A stretch of 64,000 nt of DNA from Chloroflexota bacterium (GTDB lineage Bacteria > Chloroflexota > Dehalococcoidia > Lucifugimonadales > Australimonadaceae): NCBI GenBank assembly GCA_009838965.1, contig VXQP01000081.1:72014-136013 (forward strand), given 5' to 3'. Made by a program: the position numbers and the translations under genes. Of this stretch, positions 46,448 to 56,193 are shown piece after piece (position 1 is the stretch's first letter; each line of letters opens with the position of its first letter). Below the pieces are notes generated by a model. The model was not told where the DNA came from, did no database searches, and saw only the letters and a program-made list of their open reading frames with translations.

Positions 46448-47293
46448 TTACGTGTTATACCTCTTCAAGAGGAGAACCTCGTCGATCCCGTTGAGGAGTT
46501 CTCGTCGTGCTTCATTCGATAAGTTCGACAAATGCAGTTCTGCAATCTGATCGGGTCCTATCTTCTTCATTAGCTGTACAACTCCGTTCGGACTCAACCG
46601 GAATATGTCGCTGTCGAATGCTCGGTGGCAATACGCACAAAGGCCTATACCGTTGGCCGGGTTTGCGCGATTCTCGACATCATTAGCATAACCACTTAGG
46701 TGCGCTACATCTAACACTTCCCTCATGCGTGTTCCGCAGATTGCGCATTGATATCCTTGACGGCTAAGTACCGTCTCCTTGAATCGCTCAAGACCATGCC
46801 TCCTCTTGACAAATGACCATGCATCGAGAATTTCATATTCTGCTGGCTGAGGAGGGGTAATTGGAATACTATTCTGCCGATAGGCGAGTGTGAGGATTCG
46901 TTCATATAGTTCTTCATTCAAGGATGCTACTGAGCGGGACCAACCAAGCTGGTTGACATCAACTATTCCTAGTGCCAGCCTGTTCCGCTTTCCTTGCTTG
47001 CTAGTAGTGCGTATGTCGAACGGAGATGAATATTCTATGTAATCCCCGATTATTGCGGTGTATATTCTGCTAATCGCCCTGACCTCGGACTCCTGTTCGG
47101 TAGGTTGTCTCCACTGAAGATCTTCAACTATACCGTGTCCGGTGAACGCATAACCGCCGGATTTCTTGCTGAGATAGATGAATAAATCCCCCTGCTCAAC
47201 CCGAACTGAGTGCATGTTGTCATAGACATACGTGTGCCCTGGTCCTTCAGGATAGATAGGCGTGTCCGATTGTTTGAACATCCAATATGCCAT
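46448..47293 (-). CDS. HNH endonuclease with N-terminal PUA/EVE-like region
   Basis: CAICGTRMREVLDVAHLSGYANDVENRANPANGIGLCAYCHRAFD; N-term MAYWMFKQSDTPIYPEGPGHTYVYDNMHSVRVEQGDLFIYLS; lower GC than the flanks. Confidence 0.85.
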   Translation of the reverse strand: MAYWMFKQSDTPIYPEGPGHTYVYDNMHSVRVEQGDLFIYLSKKSGGYAFTGHGIVEDLQWRQPTEQESEVRAISRIYTAIIGDYIEYSSPFDIRTTSKQGKRNRLALGIVDVNQLGWSRSVASLNEELYERILTLAYRQNSIPITPPQPAEYEILDAWSFVKRRHGLERFKETVLSRQGYQCAICGTRMREVLDVAHLSGYANDVENRANPANGIGLCAYCHRAFDSDIFRLSPNGVVQLMKKIGPDQIAELHLSNLSNEARRELLNGIDEVLLLKRYNT

Positions 47294-47378
47294 GGTACTT
47301 GATGCCTCATGTGGTTCGTGAATTCAAGTGGACCTGATGATGGCTAAGCCTAAGGAATAGTGCAAGCCTGCATCCAAT

Positions 47379-48662
47379 CTAAGCAGCACGCGCTCGCGCG
47401 GGGAGCGGAGGGCGACGGGCGAGGAAGAACGTGAGCGAGCCGACTATCGTGACCATCCCGAGCGAGATGAACGCGAAGACGTAGTCGCCCTGCGCGTCGT
47501 ACATGATGCCCGCGTAGACCGGCCCGATGATGCTGCCCCCCGCCGTGATGGTGTTCGACCATCCGGCGATCTTGCCTAACTGCCGCAGTCCGAAGTAGTC
47601 CGCGCGCAGCGCCATCATCAGGGGCCCGCGCATCCCCCACGACACCCCATGCAGCAGTATCGCCACTACCACTACTGATGGACTCGTGGAGAGCGCCAGC
47701 AGGCAGATGCCCGTGCCGTGCCCGAGCATCGCCAGGCCCGCGAGCAGGCGTTTCGGATAGCGGTCGCCCATGATGCCGCCGCTCACCTGGCCGATGACCT
47801 GCGCGACCATGAGACCGGGGAAGAGGAGCGCGGCGCGGGCGAGGTTCCACTCGTCGCTCTCCACGAGGTGGGGGACGAGGTGCACGGGGATGGTGCCGAC
47901 GACCAGCAGTGCGAGGCCGTGCCCGCTGGAGACGAGCCAGAAGGAGCGGTCGCGGATCGCCTCGCGCAGCGTGAAGTCGTAGTCGGTGCCTGCGGCGCGG
48001 CGTGCTGCCGCGTGACGTGCGGCGACCTCGTCGCTGTCGCCGTCCGGGTTCAGCCCGAGCTCCTGCGGGCTGCGCCGGAAGAGCTGGGCGAGCGGTAGGC
48101 CGATGCAGAACGAGAGGATGCCGGAGAAGACGGCGGTCTCCCGCCACCCGAACGTCGTGATAGCCCACGCGATCAGGGGCGCCACGACCGCGCCGCCCGC
48201 GAAGCCGATGGAGGTGACGGACATGGCGCGGGCGCGCTTGCGGATGAACCAGTGGGCGAGCGCAGTGTTGATAGTGAGGAAGCTGGCGAGGCTCGTGCCT
48301 ACGGCGATGACCGTGAGGGCGGCGAAGAGGTGCCACAGCTCCTGTATCTGTCCGAGCAGGATGAGTCCGATGCCGAACAGGAGCGTGCCGGCGCGCATGA
48401 GCGGGCGCGGGCCGAAGCGGTCGATCAGCCAGCCCTGGATGGGGCCGAGCAGGCCGGTCTCGATGCGGAGCAGGCCGAACGCCCATGAGACCGCGCCTCG
48501 GCTCCACCCGAACGTCGACTCGAACTGCACGACGTAGAAGCCCTGTGAGAGGAAGAGCAGGGACGAGTGCATGATCTGGTTGAAGAACGCGGCGACGACC
48601 ATGCGCCAGCCGTAGAAGACACGATGGCGCAGGGCGAGGACGCTTCGGGCGGATGCGGCCAT
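47379..48662 (-). CDS. MFS transporter
   Basis: 12 TM-like; GWLIDRFGPRPLMRAGTLLFGIG; GDRYPKRLLAGLAMLGHG. Confidence 0.9.
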   Translation of the reverse strand: MAASARSVLALRHRVFYGWRMVVAAFFNQIMHSSLLFLSQGFYVVQFESTFGWSRGAVSWAFGLLRIETGLLGPIQGWLIDRFGPRPLMRAGTLLFGIGLILLGQIQELWHLFAALTVIAVGTSLASFLTINTALAHWFIRKRARAMSVTSIGFAGGAVVAPLIAWAITTFGWRETAVFSGILSFCIGLPLAQLFRRSPQELGLNPDGDSDEVAARHAAARRAAGTDYDFTLREAIRDRSFWLVSSGHGLALLVVGTIPVHLVPHLVESDEWNLARAALLFPGLMVAQVIGQVSGGIMGDRYPKRLLAGLAMLGHGTGICLLALSTSPSVVVVAILLHGVSWGMRGPLMMALRADYFGLRQLGKIAGWSNTITAGGSIIGPVYAGIMYDAQGDYVFAFISLGMVTIVGSLTFFLARRPPLPARARAA

Positions 48663-48675
48663 GCGGGCGGAGCGC

Positions 48676-49212
48676 TCAGTCGTACCACTGGCCGGTGATG
48701 GTGCGCACCTCAGGGTAAGTGGGGTCGTCTATCGTCGTCTTGAACGGCGGGAAGAGGAGGTCTATCAGCAGGCCGGGGCCTCCCGCGGGGCCCTTCGCGT
48801 TGCGTGCCTGGTGCTGCAGCGCGTCGATCTGCTCCTGGAGCGTCTCGGCGATGCGAAGGAGCGACTCGACCTCCGCCGCGCCGCTCTTCAGCTGCGAGCG
48901 CAGCAGCGCGACGCCGTCGGCGACCTCCTGGGCCTTGCTGGCGCGCACCTCGGCAACGCCGCCGTGCCACTCGCCGGGAGGGTGCCACGTGATGAACGGG
49001 GTCATGTCGCCGCCCCAGCGGAACGAGAGTTCGCCGGTCTCGTGGCTGTGGCGCACGCCGGGCTCGCCCGGTATCTGGAGGAGGGCAGTGACGAGCACCT
49101 GGTCGGTCTCCAGCACGGTGTAGACGCGCCTTCGCGGGCGTCCATGTACCTCCATGCCGCGCCAGCCCTTCTGGTCGTCCGGCAGTTGGAACGGGTTGAT
49201 CTCGATGGCCAT
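48676..49212 (-). CDS. conserved hypothetical protein (cupin-like N-term?)
   Basis: MAIEINPFQLPDDQKGWRGMEVHGRPRRRVYTVLETDQVLVTALLQIPGEPGVRHSHETGELSFRWGG; ATG 49212 inside the longer ORF. Confidence 0.6.
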   Translation of the reverse strand: MAIEINPFQLPDDQKGWRGMEVHGRPRRRVYTVLETDQVLVTALLQIPGEPGVRHSHETGELSFRWGGDMTPFITWHPPGEWHGGVAEVRASKAQEVADGVALLRSQLKSGAAEVESLLRIAETLQEQIDALQHQARNAKGPAGGPGLLIDLLFPPFKTTIDDPTYPEVRTITGQWYD

Positions 49213-49345
49213 CGCGCTACTCCTTCCAATGGGAACCGTCGCGGAATGGGTGTGCCGGGCTCGCCGGCGCGCCTCCACTATACTGTATCCGCTCCCGCGC
49301 CCGGACTTCGGTGTGGGTTGCGACGAACACACGGCGGAGGACGGC

Positions 49346-51244
49346 ATGACAGGGAGACACACGGCGGTAGCGTTGATGCTCGTGGGGGCGCTGTTCAGCG
49401 TGCTCGTGCTGAGCGGCTGCGAGAGCGACCCGACGCCGACCGCGACTCCGGTACCCACGGCAACCCCGACCCTGGCGCCGACTCCCGAGCCTACGCCTAC
49501 GCCGCCGCCATCCACGGCGCCGGGCCTCGAGACGCAGGAAGAGATCGTCGCCCGGCTGCGCCGCAACGCAGAGACGTTCGAGTACGCCGTCGGCACACCC
49601 GGCGGGACGGTCACCTACTCGACCATCGGGGAGCCGCTGACGTTCAACCTGCCGCTCGCGAGCGACGCCAGTTCGTCCGGCTACCTGAGCTACGTGTTCG
49701 AGGGGCTGACCGAGACGTCGTGGCTGAACGACGTTATCGAGCCTCTGCTCGCGGAATCGTGGGGGGTCTCGGAGGATGGAAAGGAGTGGACGTTCCACCT
49801 GCGGCAGGACGTCTCCTGGCACGACGGTGAGCCGTTCACCGCGCACGACGTGGACTTCACGTTCAACCGTATCGTCTACAACGACGACATCCCCACCAAC
49901 GACCGGGAGGCGTTCACCTTCACCTATGTCGACGAGGCGACCGGCGAGCAGATGGACGGACGGATGACCGTGACCGCGCTGGACGACTACACGGTGCGGT
50001 TCGTGCTGCCTGTCTCGTTCGCGCCGTTCCTTCGCTCGATGGGCTACGCCATCTACCCGAAGCACATCCTCGAGCCATACGTCGACGCAGGCACGTTCAC
50101 GGAGGTATGGGACGTCGACACGGACCCTTCGGAGGTCATCGGCACCGGGCCGTTCACCATTACGAGCTACACGCCTCTCGAGCGGCTCACGCTGCGGCGC
50201 AACCCGGACTACTGGATGCGCGACAGCGCAGGCAACACCCTGCCGTACATCGACGAGATCGTCTACCTCATCGTCGACACCCTGGAGGAGGAGCTGGCGC
50301 TGTTCCAGGCGGGCACGACGGACGCGCACGGCGTGCTGGGCGAGGAATATCCCGTGCTGGAGCCGCTGCAGGAGGAGGGCAACTTCACCATATACCGGCG
50401 CGGGCCCGGCTTCGGCACGACGTTCCTCACGTTCAACGTCAACCCCGGCACGGACCCGGAGGGACAGCCGTACATTCGTCCGGAGGCGCGGGCGTGGTTC
50501 GAGACTCGGGAGTTCCGGCAGGCCGTCGCGCACAGCGTGGACAAGGAGCGGGTCGTCCAGGAGGCGCTCGGCGGACTCGGCTACCCGCAGTGGTCGTCCA
50601 TCAGCCCCGCCACGGGCGACTTCCACAACCCCGGCGTCCGGCGGTACGAATACGACCTCGACGCGGCGAATGCGTTGCTCGACGGCCTCGGCTGGACCGA
50701 CACGGACGGCGACGGCGTGCGCGAGGACGACGCAGGTAACCCCATCGCGTTCACCCTCGTCACGAACGAGGGCAACACCGTGCGCGAACAAGCGACGGGC
50801 ATCATCGCCGAAGGGATGGAGAGCATCGGCCTCGGCGTGGACCTCCAGGTGATCGACTTCGGCGAGCTCGTCGGGCAGCTGGTCTCCACGTACGACTGGG
50901 AGACGGTCGTCATCGGCTTCACGGGCGGGCCGGACCCGTACGGCAGCATCACGTTCTGGCACAGCGACGGAGACTTCCACCTGTGGTACCCGAACCAGCC
51001 GGAGCCGGCGACGGCGTGGGAGGCGGAGATCGATGCGTTGTACACCGCGGCGAGCCAGGAGCTGGACCATGAGGAACGGGTGCGGATGTATCACCTGGCG
51101 CAGGAGATAGCGGCCGAGCAGGCGCCCGTCATCTACACGTCGCTGTCGGAGCGGCTGACCGCGGTGCGGAACGTGTTCGGCAATGTCACGCCCACGCTCT
51201 ACGGCCTCTGGGACGACCGGTACGTGTACCGCACGGATCGGTAG
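49346..51244 (+). CDS. ABC transporter substrate-binding lipoprotein (peptide/nickel family 5)
   Basis: Lipobox VLSGC then PT linker; ESWGVSEDGKEWTFHLRQDVSWHDGEPFTAHDVDFTFNRIV; FRQAVAHSVDKERVVQEAL. Confidence 0.95.
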   Translation: MTGRHTAVALMLVGALFSVLVLSGCESDPTPTATPVPTATPTLAPTPEPTPTPPPSTAPGLETQEEIVARLRRNAETFEYAVGTPGGTVTYSTIGEPLTFNLPLASDASSSGYLSYVFEGLTETSWLNDVIEPLLAESWGVSEDGKEWTFHLRQDVSWHDGEPFTAHDVDFTFNRIVYNDDIPTNDREAFTFTYVDEATGEQMDGRMTVTALDDYTVRFVLPVSFAPFLRSMGYAIYPKHILEPYVDAGTFTEVWDVDTDPSEVIGTGPFTITSYTPLERLTLRRNPDYWMRDSAGNTLPYIDEIVYLIVDTLEEELALFQAGTTDAHGVLGEEYPVLEPLQEEGNFTIYRRGPGFGTTFLTFNVNPGTDPEGQPYIRPEARAWFETREFRQAVAHSVDKERVVQEALGGLGYPQWSSISPATGDFHNPGVRRYEYDLDAANALLDGLGWTDTDGDGVREDDAGNPIAFTLVTNEGNTVREQATGIIAEGMESIGLGVDLQVIDFGELVGQLVSTYDWETVVIGFTGGPDPYGSITFWHSDGDFHLWYPNQPEPATAWEAEIDALYTAASQELDHEERVRMYHLAQEIAAEQAPVIYTSLSERLTAVRNVFGNVTPTLYGLWDDRYVYRTDR

Positions 51245-51264
51245 GGGAGGCGGTTGCCGGAGGT

Positions 51265-51365
51265 AGACCGCTCATGGTGAGCCTGTCGAACCACCCCGTC
51301 GTTCCTGCGTAGGCAGAAACCTCGCCCCCACTTCTCCCCTGAAGGAGAGGTCGCCCTCATCTGTC
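51265..51365. repeat. dispersed intergenic repeat-like sequence
   Basis: ccgctcatggtgagcctgtcgaaccac ... ttctcccctgaaggagaggtcgccctcat. Confidence 0.45.
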
Positions 51366-51469
51366 GCATTAGTGACATCCGCTTATTGCGCCAACGATAC
51401 CTCTCTTCCTACCCTGTAGATGCGCGTCTGAAGACCCTGAACGCACGCAGATGGGAGGAGTGACCGGGA

Positions 51470-51976
51470 ATGAGCGGGAAAAGGCAGAAACAGATGAGGA
51501 AAGAGCAGCGGATGAGCAGTAATGAGCAATTGGGCTGCTCATCCGGAGCCCCACATTTACGAGTGGAGAACCACCCGGTGAGCAGAAATGAGCAGCAGTT
51601 CCCCCCGGAACTTTCCGATCGGCAGGTTTCCGCGCTCCCCTACCTCGCCGCTGCCGCCACCAACGAGGAGGGCGCGAGGATGGCGGCGATCAGCATCTCC
51701 ACGCTCACGCGCTGGCGGCAGGACTCCGTCTTCCGTGACGAACTCCGGAGGCTCCGCGAGGACGCGGCCAGTCTCGCCCATACGGAACTCAACGGCCTCG
51801 CCCTCAAGAGCATGGCGGCCCTCACCTCCCTGCTGGAAGACCCCAATCCCCGTGTTAGGGCACAGGCGGTACGCATCGCCCTCGATACCGGAGTGAGGGT
51901 AGGAGAAACCGCCCGGAACACCCGCCGTCTCAACCAGCTCCAGAAGGCCCTCACCCTCCTGAAGAACGTCAAGTAA
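51470..51976 (+). CDS. phage-like HTH protein (terminase-small-subunit/phBC6A51-like)
   Basis: LSDRQVSALPYLAAAATNEEGARMAAISISTLTRWRQDSVFRDELRRLREDA; true start may be 51512 or GTG 51578. Confidence 0.55.
   Translation: MSGKRQKQMRKEQRMSSNEQLGCSSGAPHLRVENHPVSRNEQQFPPELSDRQVSALPYLAAAATNEEGARMAAISISTLTRWRQDSVFRDELRRLREDAASLAHTELNGLALKSMAALTSLLEDPNPRVRAQAVRIALDTGVRVGETARNTRRLNQLQKALTLLKNVK
51509..51545. repeat. 11-bp perfect inverted repeat at 5' end of HTH gene
   Basis: CGGATGAGCAG-taatgagcaattggg-CTGCTCATCCG. Confidence 0.7.
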
Positions 51977-51987
51977 GGAAGTGCACT

Positions 51988-52374
51988 ATGACGAACGCGA
52001 TTACCTCCCTCGAACGCTACCTCGTCTGTCAACTCGCTCAGGTAACCCTCTTCCCCATCGTCGAGGACTACGTCGATCGCTGGCGCGACGCGATGGAGAG
52101 CGGCAACCCCTTGCCCGATGTGTTGGACATCGTCGAAGCCGCCGCCAGGGAGGACGTCCCCATCCTCACCATCGCTTCCGTCGACCCCTACCTGCGGCAC
52201 TGCGCGAAGACTAGCCGTGTTCCCGACCCCGCCCGCGTCGTGACCGCCATCGTCCATGGCTATGCGGAAGTGCGCTTGGCTCATGGTAGGACCTGCCGTT
52301 GTCCCGCGCGCCAGCCCCTTGGAGAACCCCGCATCCTCCCCTCCGAACGCCTCGCCTTCTTCGATGATGTGTAA
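51988..52374 (+). CDS. hypothetical protein
   Basis: ORF just downstream of the HTH gene, co-directional (MTNAITSLERYLVCQLAQVTLFPIVEDYVDRW...). Confidence 0.5.
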   Translation: MTNAITSLERYLVCQLAQVTLFPIVEDYVDRWRDAMESGNPLPDVLDIVEAAAREDVPILTIASVDPYLRHCAKTSRVPDPARVVTAIVHGYAEVRLAHGRTCRCPARQPLGEPRILPSERLAFFDDV

Positions 52375-52381
52375 CCGCCGC

Positions 52382-53332
52382 CTACTGGGCGTTGTGGCGG
52401 AGGTGCTCGACGTAGGCGGCGATGCCGGAGTCGATGTCGTGCTCGGGGGCGTAGCCGACGTCCTCGCCGATGCGCGAGAGGTCCATCACCGGGTTCTGCG
52501 CGTTGGAAGGGGTGCGTCCGGGCTTGAGTGCGGAGCAGACCGCGTCCGGCAGCGCCTTCTGGACGGCCTCGAAGACGCGCTTCGTCGACGTGGCCGCGCC
52601 CGAGCCGATGTTGTAGATGCTGTTGGGCAGCGACTCCGCAGTGTGCACGAGCTGGATGCCGCGCGCGAGGTCGCCCACGTACGTCCAGTCGCCCTCGTCG
52701 TCCTCGTTGATCGAACCGCCGGGCCTGTCGGAGAAGTCGGGGTCCTCGCCCTTGAGTGCGGCGTGGCACATGCGGCTCATGGGGTTGAACATGCTGTAGT
52801 AGTAGGGGCCGTAGATGCTGCCGATGCGGAGGGAGACGACATTGACGCCTGCGCGCCCGGCGTAGTGGAACGCGTGGATCTCCATGCCCTTCTTGAACGC
52901 CTCCACCTGCGTGCCGGAGTAGACGGGTAGGGGCATGTCCTCCCGGAACGGCCCCTCCGAAAGGCTGCCGTAGACGGACGTGGAGCTGGCGAGCGAGACA
53001 CGGCGCATGCCGAGGATGCGCGCCGCCTCCAGCGTGTTCTGCAGTCCGGCGGTGTAGATGCGGTAGTCCTCCTGGGGGCTGATGCCGCGCGCGGGCGGCG
53101 CCGCGAACGAGATGATGCTGTCGACCTTGTGGCGGCTCGCAACGTCCATCACCTCGTAGAGTTTGGTCACGTCCATGCGGTCGACGAACGCGCGGTCGTT
53201 CAGGTGCGGCGTCAGCGCGTCGGGCACCCGGTGGGCGCTGTGCTGCGTGATGACGACGCTCTCGCCGGTGTCCAGCAGTCGCAGCGCGGTGTTCAGTCCG
53301 ATGAATCCCATCCCGCCGATGATCAGGATCAT
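52382..53332 (-). CDS. NAD-dependent epimerase/dehydratase (extended SDR)
   Basis: MILIIGGMGFIGLNTALRLLDTGESVV; ASSTSVYG; VVSLRIGSIYGP; YNIGSG. Confidence 0.95.
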   Translation of the reverse strand: MILIIGGMGFIGLNTALRLLDTGESVVITQHSAHRVPDALTPHLNDRAFVDRMDVTKLYEVMDVASRHKVDSIISFAAPPARGISPQEDYRIYTAGLQNTLEAARILGMRRVSLASSTSVYGSLSEGPFREDMPLPVYSGTQVEAFKKGMEIHAFHYAGRAGVNVVSLRIGSIYGPYYYSMFNPMSRMCHAALKGEDPDFSDRPGGSINEDDEGDWTYVGDLARGIQLVHTAESLPNSIYNIGSGAATSTKRVFEAVQKALPDAVCSALKPGRTPSNAQNPVMDLSRIGEDVGYAPEHDIDSGIAAYVEHLRHNAQ

Positions 53333-53423
53333 GTGCTTGTTCTCCTTCTAGGTCGTGACGTTCGGGGCGTCCTCTGTTTTACCACGAGCGGGGGATGTGT
53401 GTGGGCCATAGAGGAGCTTCTAG

Positions 53424-54347
53424 GTGAGAATTGATGACACGAGCAGGTTGTCTAGTTGGCGACACGCTCTGCATACTCGTGTAGTTCGGATACCCAGTGA
53501 GGTTGAGCGCATGCGGAAGACACTGAAATCTACCCCCAAGGGGCTGGCCCTCCAAGATGAATATGGACGTCCGATGGGATTTCCCACTCGCTTGGACTAC
53601 ATTGACCACTTGAAGACGCACGACTTGATTTCAAGCGAATCTGACTTTGTCGCCGATGACAGGCTGACCGAGGCCGTCTACTTGGACTGGCTTCTGCGTC
53701 CCCAGGTTGGATGCGTCTTTGCTCAGGTATTGGCTCGCCCTGTCAATCGCTCTAGAGTAAGGACTGTGGTCGCCCGTGGTGCTTCTGGTGCGGGAGCGCC
53801 CAATGAACTAGCGTTTCAGATCGCTAGCTTGGTGGAGGAATGCGTCCAAGATGCATCTACTGAGGCCCTAAGCGTGTTGATGCCGCAGGTGCTTGATCCG
53901 GAGAACCTTACCGACCTCGTTTGGGCACTAGGTCATCAACCGCGCTGGACTATTGAGCAAGAGCGGCTCTGGCGCAGGAGGCTGATGCTCATTGGCCTTC
54001 GAGCTGAGATTGCGGACAACGTGGTGGCAGAGACGCTTGGCATGGGGCCCTTCAACTTCTTTCCAACTACGCGTCAGTGCCCAGTAACGAGCTTGGAGAT
54101 TCGAACCAAGACTAGGCGAGCAAAGCGAAGCCATCTATCGAAAACGCATCTAGCCGCCCACCTTGCTGACTTACCTATCGACGAGGATGTGCTAAGGCCA
54201 GCAGAATTTGGTGTTCGCTTCAAGAGATTCACTCCGTGGTTGAAAAGGCGAATACTTGGACAGCAAGGAGATTCCCGTGCAAAGGCTGGTGTAACCTACT
54301 CTGTCCCGGTGGCCATCTGGTCTTCCCTTAAGATGAGTGACCCATAG
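53424..54347 (+). CDS. protein of unknown function (AT-richer island)
   Basis: 307-aa ORF with plausible composition; no family recognised. Confidence 0.6.
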   Translation: MRIDDTSRLSSWRHALHTRVVRIPSEVERMRKTLKSTPKGLALQDEYGRPMGFPTRLDYIDHLKTHDLISSESDFVADDRLTEAVYLDWLLRPQVGCVFAQVLARPVNRSRVRTVVARGASGAGAPNELAFQIASLVEECVQDASTEALSVLMPQVLDPENLTDLVWALGHQPRWTIEQERLWRRRLMLIGLRAEIADNVVAETLGMGPFNFFPTTRQCPVTSLEIRTKTRRAKRSHLSKTHLAAHLADLPIDEDVLRPAEFGVRFKRFTPWLKRRILGQQGDSRAKAGVTYSVPVAIWSSLKMSDP

Positions 54348-55017
54348 CATGTTCGAGTAGCGGACTAGCCTCACTGGAAAGACAGCGAAAACCACGGACA
54401 GAGCGGTGCATCGCGCAGTCCTCGTCGCCGAGTGCCTCAAAGAAATCCCACTGCCGTTCTTCAATTAGCTTAAGCAGTATTTCGCCAGCAGTTCCTCTAA
54501 CGTGTGCGGCTGCGCGTTTGACACCGAGTGCTCGCTTCCTCAATGTTGGCGTCGAAACGATCCTTGTCGGCGAACCGTCGCACAGGGCTGCCACTTCCAT
54601 AAGGTCCGGGTTCGGGATGCCCAAGCAACAATCATAGGGGTCGTCTACTTCAAACAACAAGACATTGTCCCGTGGACATTCAGGCTGGGTAAAGGGATGG
54701 TGGTCTATTGCGATGAATTGTTTCTTGTCTTCTCGATCAGACACTTGCAGGAGCCGAGACAGAGATTCTGAGGGATTTCTAAATCTAAAGGCAATGTCTA
54801 CGAAGACTATCAAGTCATACTCATGCAGGTCAAACTCATGTAGATGCTCCCAGAATCTATAGTTACGCGTTTTGGGAGATACCAAAGTCGTAACAGCCAA
54901 TCCTCTCTCTACCAAGTAGTGGCGAGTCTGCTCAGCAGCCAAGTGGCCATCCGCATCTGCGTGGCCAAACACTATTGCTGAACTGCAAGACGTTGGAATG
55001 CTGATGTTGTTTGTCAA
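54328..55017 (-). CDS. DHH-family phosphoesterase-like protein
   Basis: VFGHADADGHLAAEQ (HxDxDG), LIVFVDIAF, FIAIDHHPF (DHH). Confidence 0.7.
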   Translation of the reverse strand: MTNNISIPTSCSSAIVFGHADADGHLAAEQTRHYLVERGLAVTTLVSPKTRNYRFWEHLHEFDLHEYDLIVFVDIAFRFRNPSESLSRLLQVSDREDKKQFIAIDHHPFTQPECPRDNVLLFEVDDPYDCCLGIPNPDLMEVAALCDGSPTRIVSTPTLRKRALGVKRAAAHVRGTAGEILLKLIEERQWDFFEALGDEDCAMHRSVRGFRCLSSEASPLLEHAMGHSS

Positions 55018-55568
55018 CTACGTCTTCCGCGTCGAATTCGTTTGGGCGATACCCATGTGAGGTCTTCCCCGTCTGATTCAAAGAGCGGCATACGTAGGTC
55101 CACTCGTTCAACCATTTGGGTAGCGTCTTGGACTGTGCCATCACGCCGAATGTGCAAGACCTCCAAATCCCGTTCTACTAGCATCCGCGCCAAGAGAGGA
55201 TGACGATGGCATAGTGCGGGGTCTTCCTCGGTACACATCAATGCGAGCCGTTGCTGCTCGCTTGCATCAACAACCTGGCCAATGCCACGACGAAATTCTG
55301 GGAGCGCAGCCACTCGCTCGTATGCCACTCGGCCACCCACATAGAACTCGTCAGGATTCGGATGGCCTCCAAGGCTGTCTCCCAGATAGAGATACCTGAT
55401 GCCAAGACGTGCAAGTCGATCGTCGAGCGGCTCACGATTGAAGTGACGAAAGCGTGAATACGGGTTCGACCTGACATCTACAAGGCACTCGATATTGTGC
55501 TTTGTCAGTAGCGCAAAAAACTCAGCCGCCGGCTGATTCGAATGCCCAATGGTGAATACCGTTGGCAT
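55014..55568 (-). CDS. DUF488 domain protein
   Basis: VFTIGHSNQPAAEFFALLTKHNIECLVDVRSNPYSRFRHFN; LALMCTEEDPALCHRHPLLARML; 4-bp overlap with the DHH-like gene. Confidence 0.9.
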   Translation of the reverse strand: MPTVFTIGHSNQPAAEFFALLTKHNIECLVDVRSNPYSRFRHFNREPLDDRLARLGIRYLYLGDSLGGHPNPDEFYVGGRVAYERVAALPEFRRGIGQVVDASEQQRLALMCTEEDPALCHRHPLLARMLVERDLEVLHIRRDGTVQDATQMVERVDLRMPLFESDGEDLTWVSPKRIRRGRRS

Positions 55569-55713
55569 GACCCGCCCTCATTAGGTGGTGATGCAGTCTA
55601 GTGGTGGTAGGTAGGCTCCTCAATGAGATAGGGGTGACAGTTGTGACGTAGGAGGCGCATTACGCCTCGGCGCCCAGTGGTCGGCTATCCTGTACGTGAG
55701 TACAGGCGAACCC

Positions 55714-56193
55714 ATGACCGAAGCCAGCTACAGACTCATACGGGCGGGAGAAGAGGAGGAGCTTCACAGCCTCGTGATGCGTGCCTTCGACGAGTTCGTC
55801 GCGCCGGACTTGCCGGAAGGTGGCAGAGAGCACTTCAACGAGTACGCGTCGCCTGCCCGGCTGGGCGCGCCGGAACGCCGGCAGGAGACCGTCGTCGCCG
55901 TCAGCGAGGGGCGGTCGGTGGGGGTAGGCCGCGTCGGGCGCCGGTACGAGGTCCCTCACATCGACCTGCTGTTCGTCGAGAAGGAGATGCACGGGCAAGG
56001 CGTTGGGCGGGAGATCGTGAAACGGTTGCTGGAGGTTGCGCGCGGGAACGACCCGGCCGCCGAGCGCCTCACGGTCAATGCTACCCGCTATGCGGTGCCG
56101 TCCTACGCACGGGTGGGGTTCGCGGCGAGCGGGGAGGAGCGCGTCATGGCCGGCATCATCTCGACGCCGATGGAGATTGCGCTGGGGGACTAA
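55714..56193 (+). CDS. GNAT family N-acetyltransferase
   Basis: YRLIRAGEEEELHSLVMRAFDEF; DLLFVEKEMHGQGVGREIVKRLLEVARG; VNATRYAVPSYARVGF. Confidence 0.9.
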   Translation: MTEASYRLIRAGEEEELHSLVMRAFDEFVAPDLPEGGREHFNEYASPARLGAPERRQETVVAVSEGRSVGVGRVGRRYEVPHIDLLFVEKEMHGQGVGREIVKRLLEVARGNDPAAERLTVNATRYAVPSYARVGFAASGEERVMAGIISTPMEIALGD

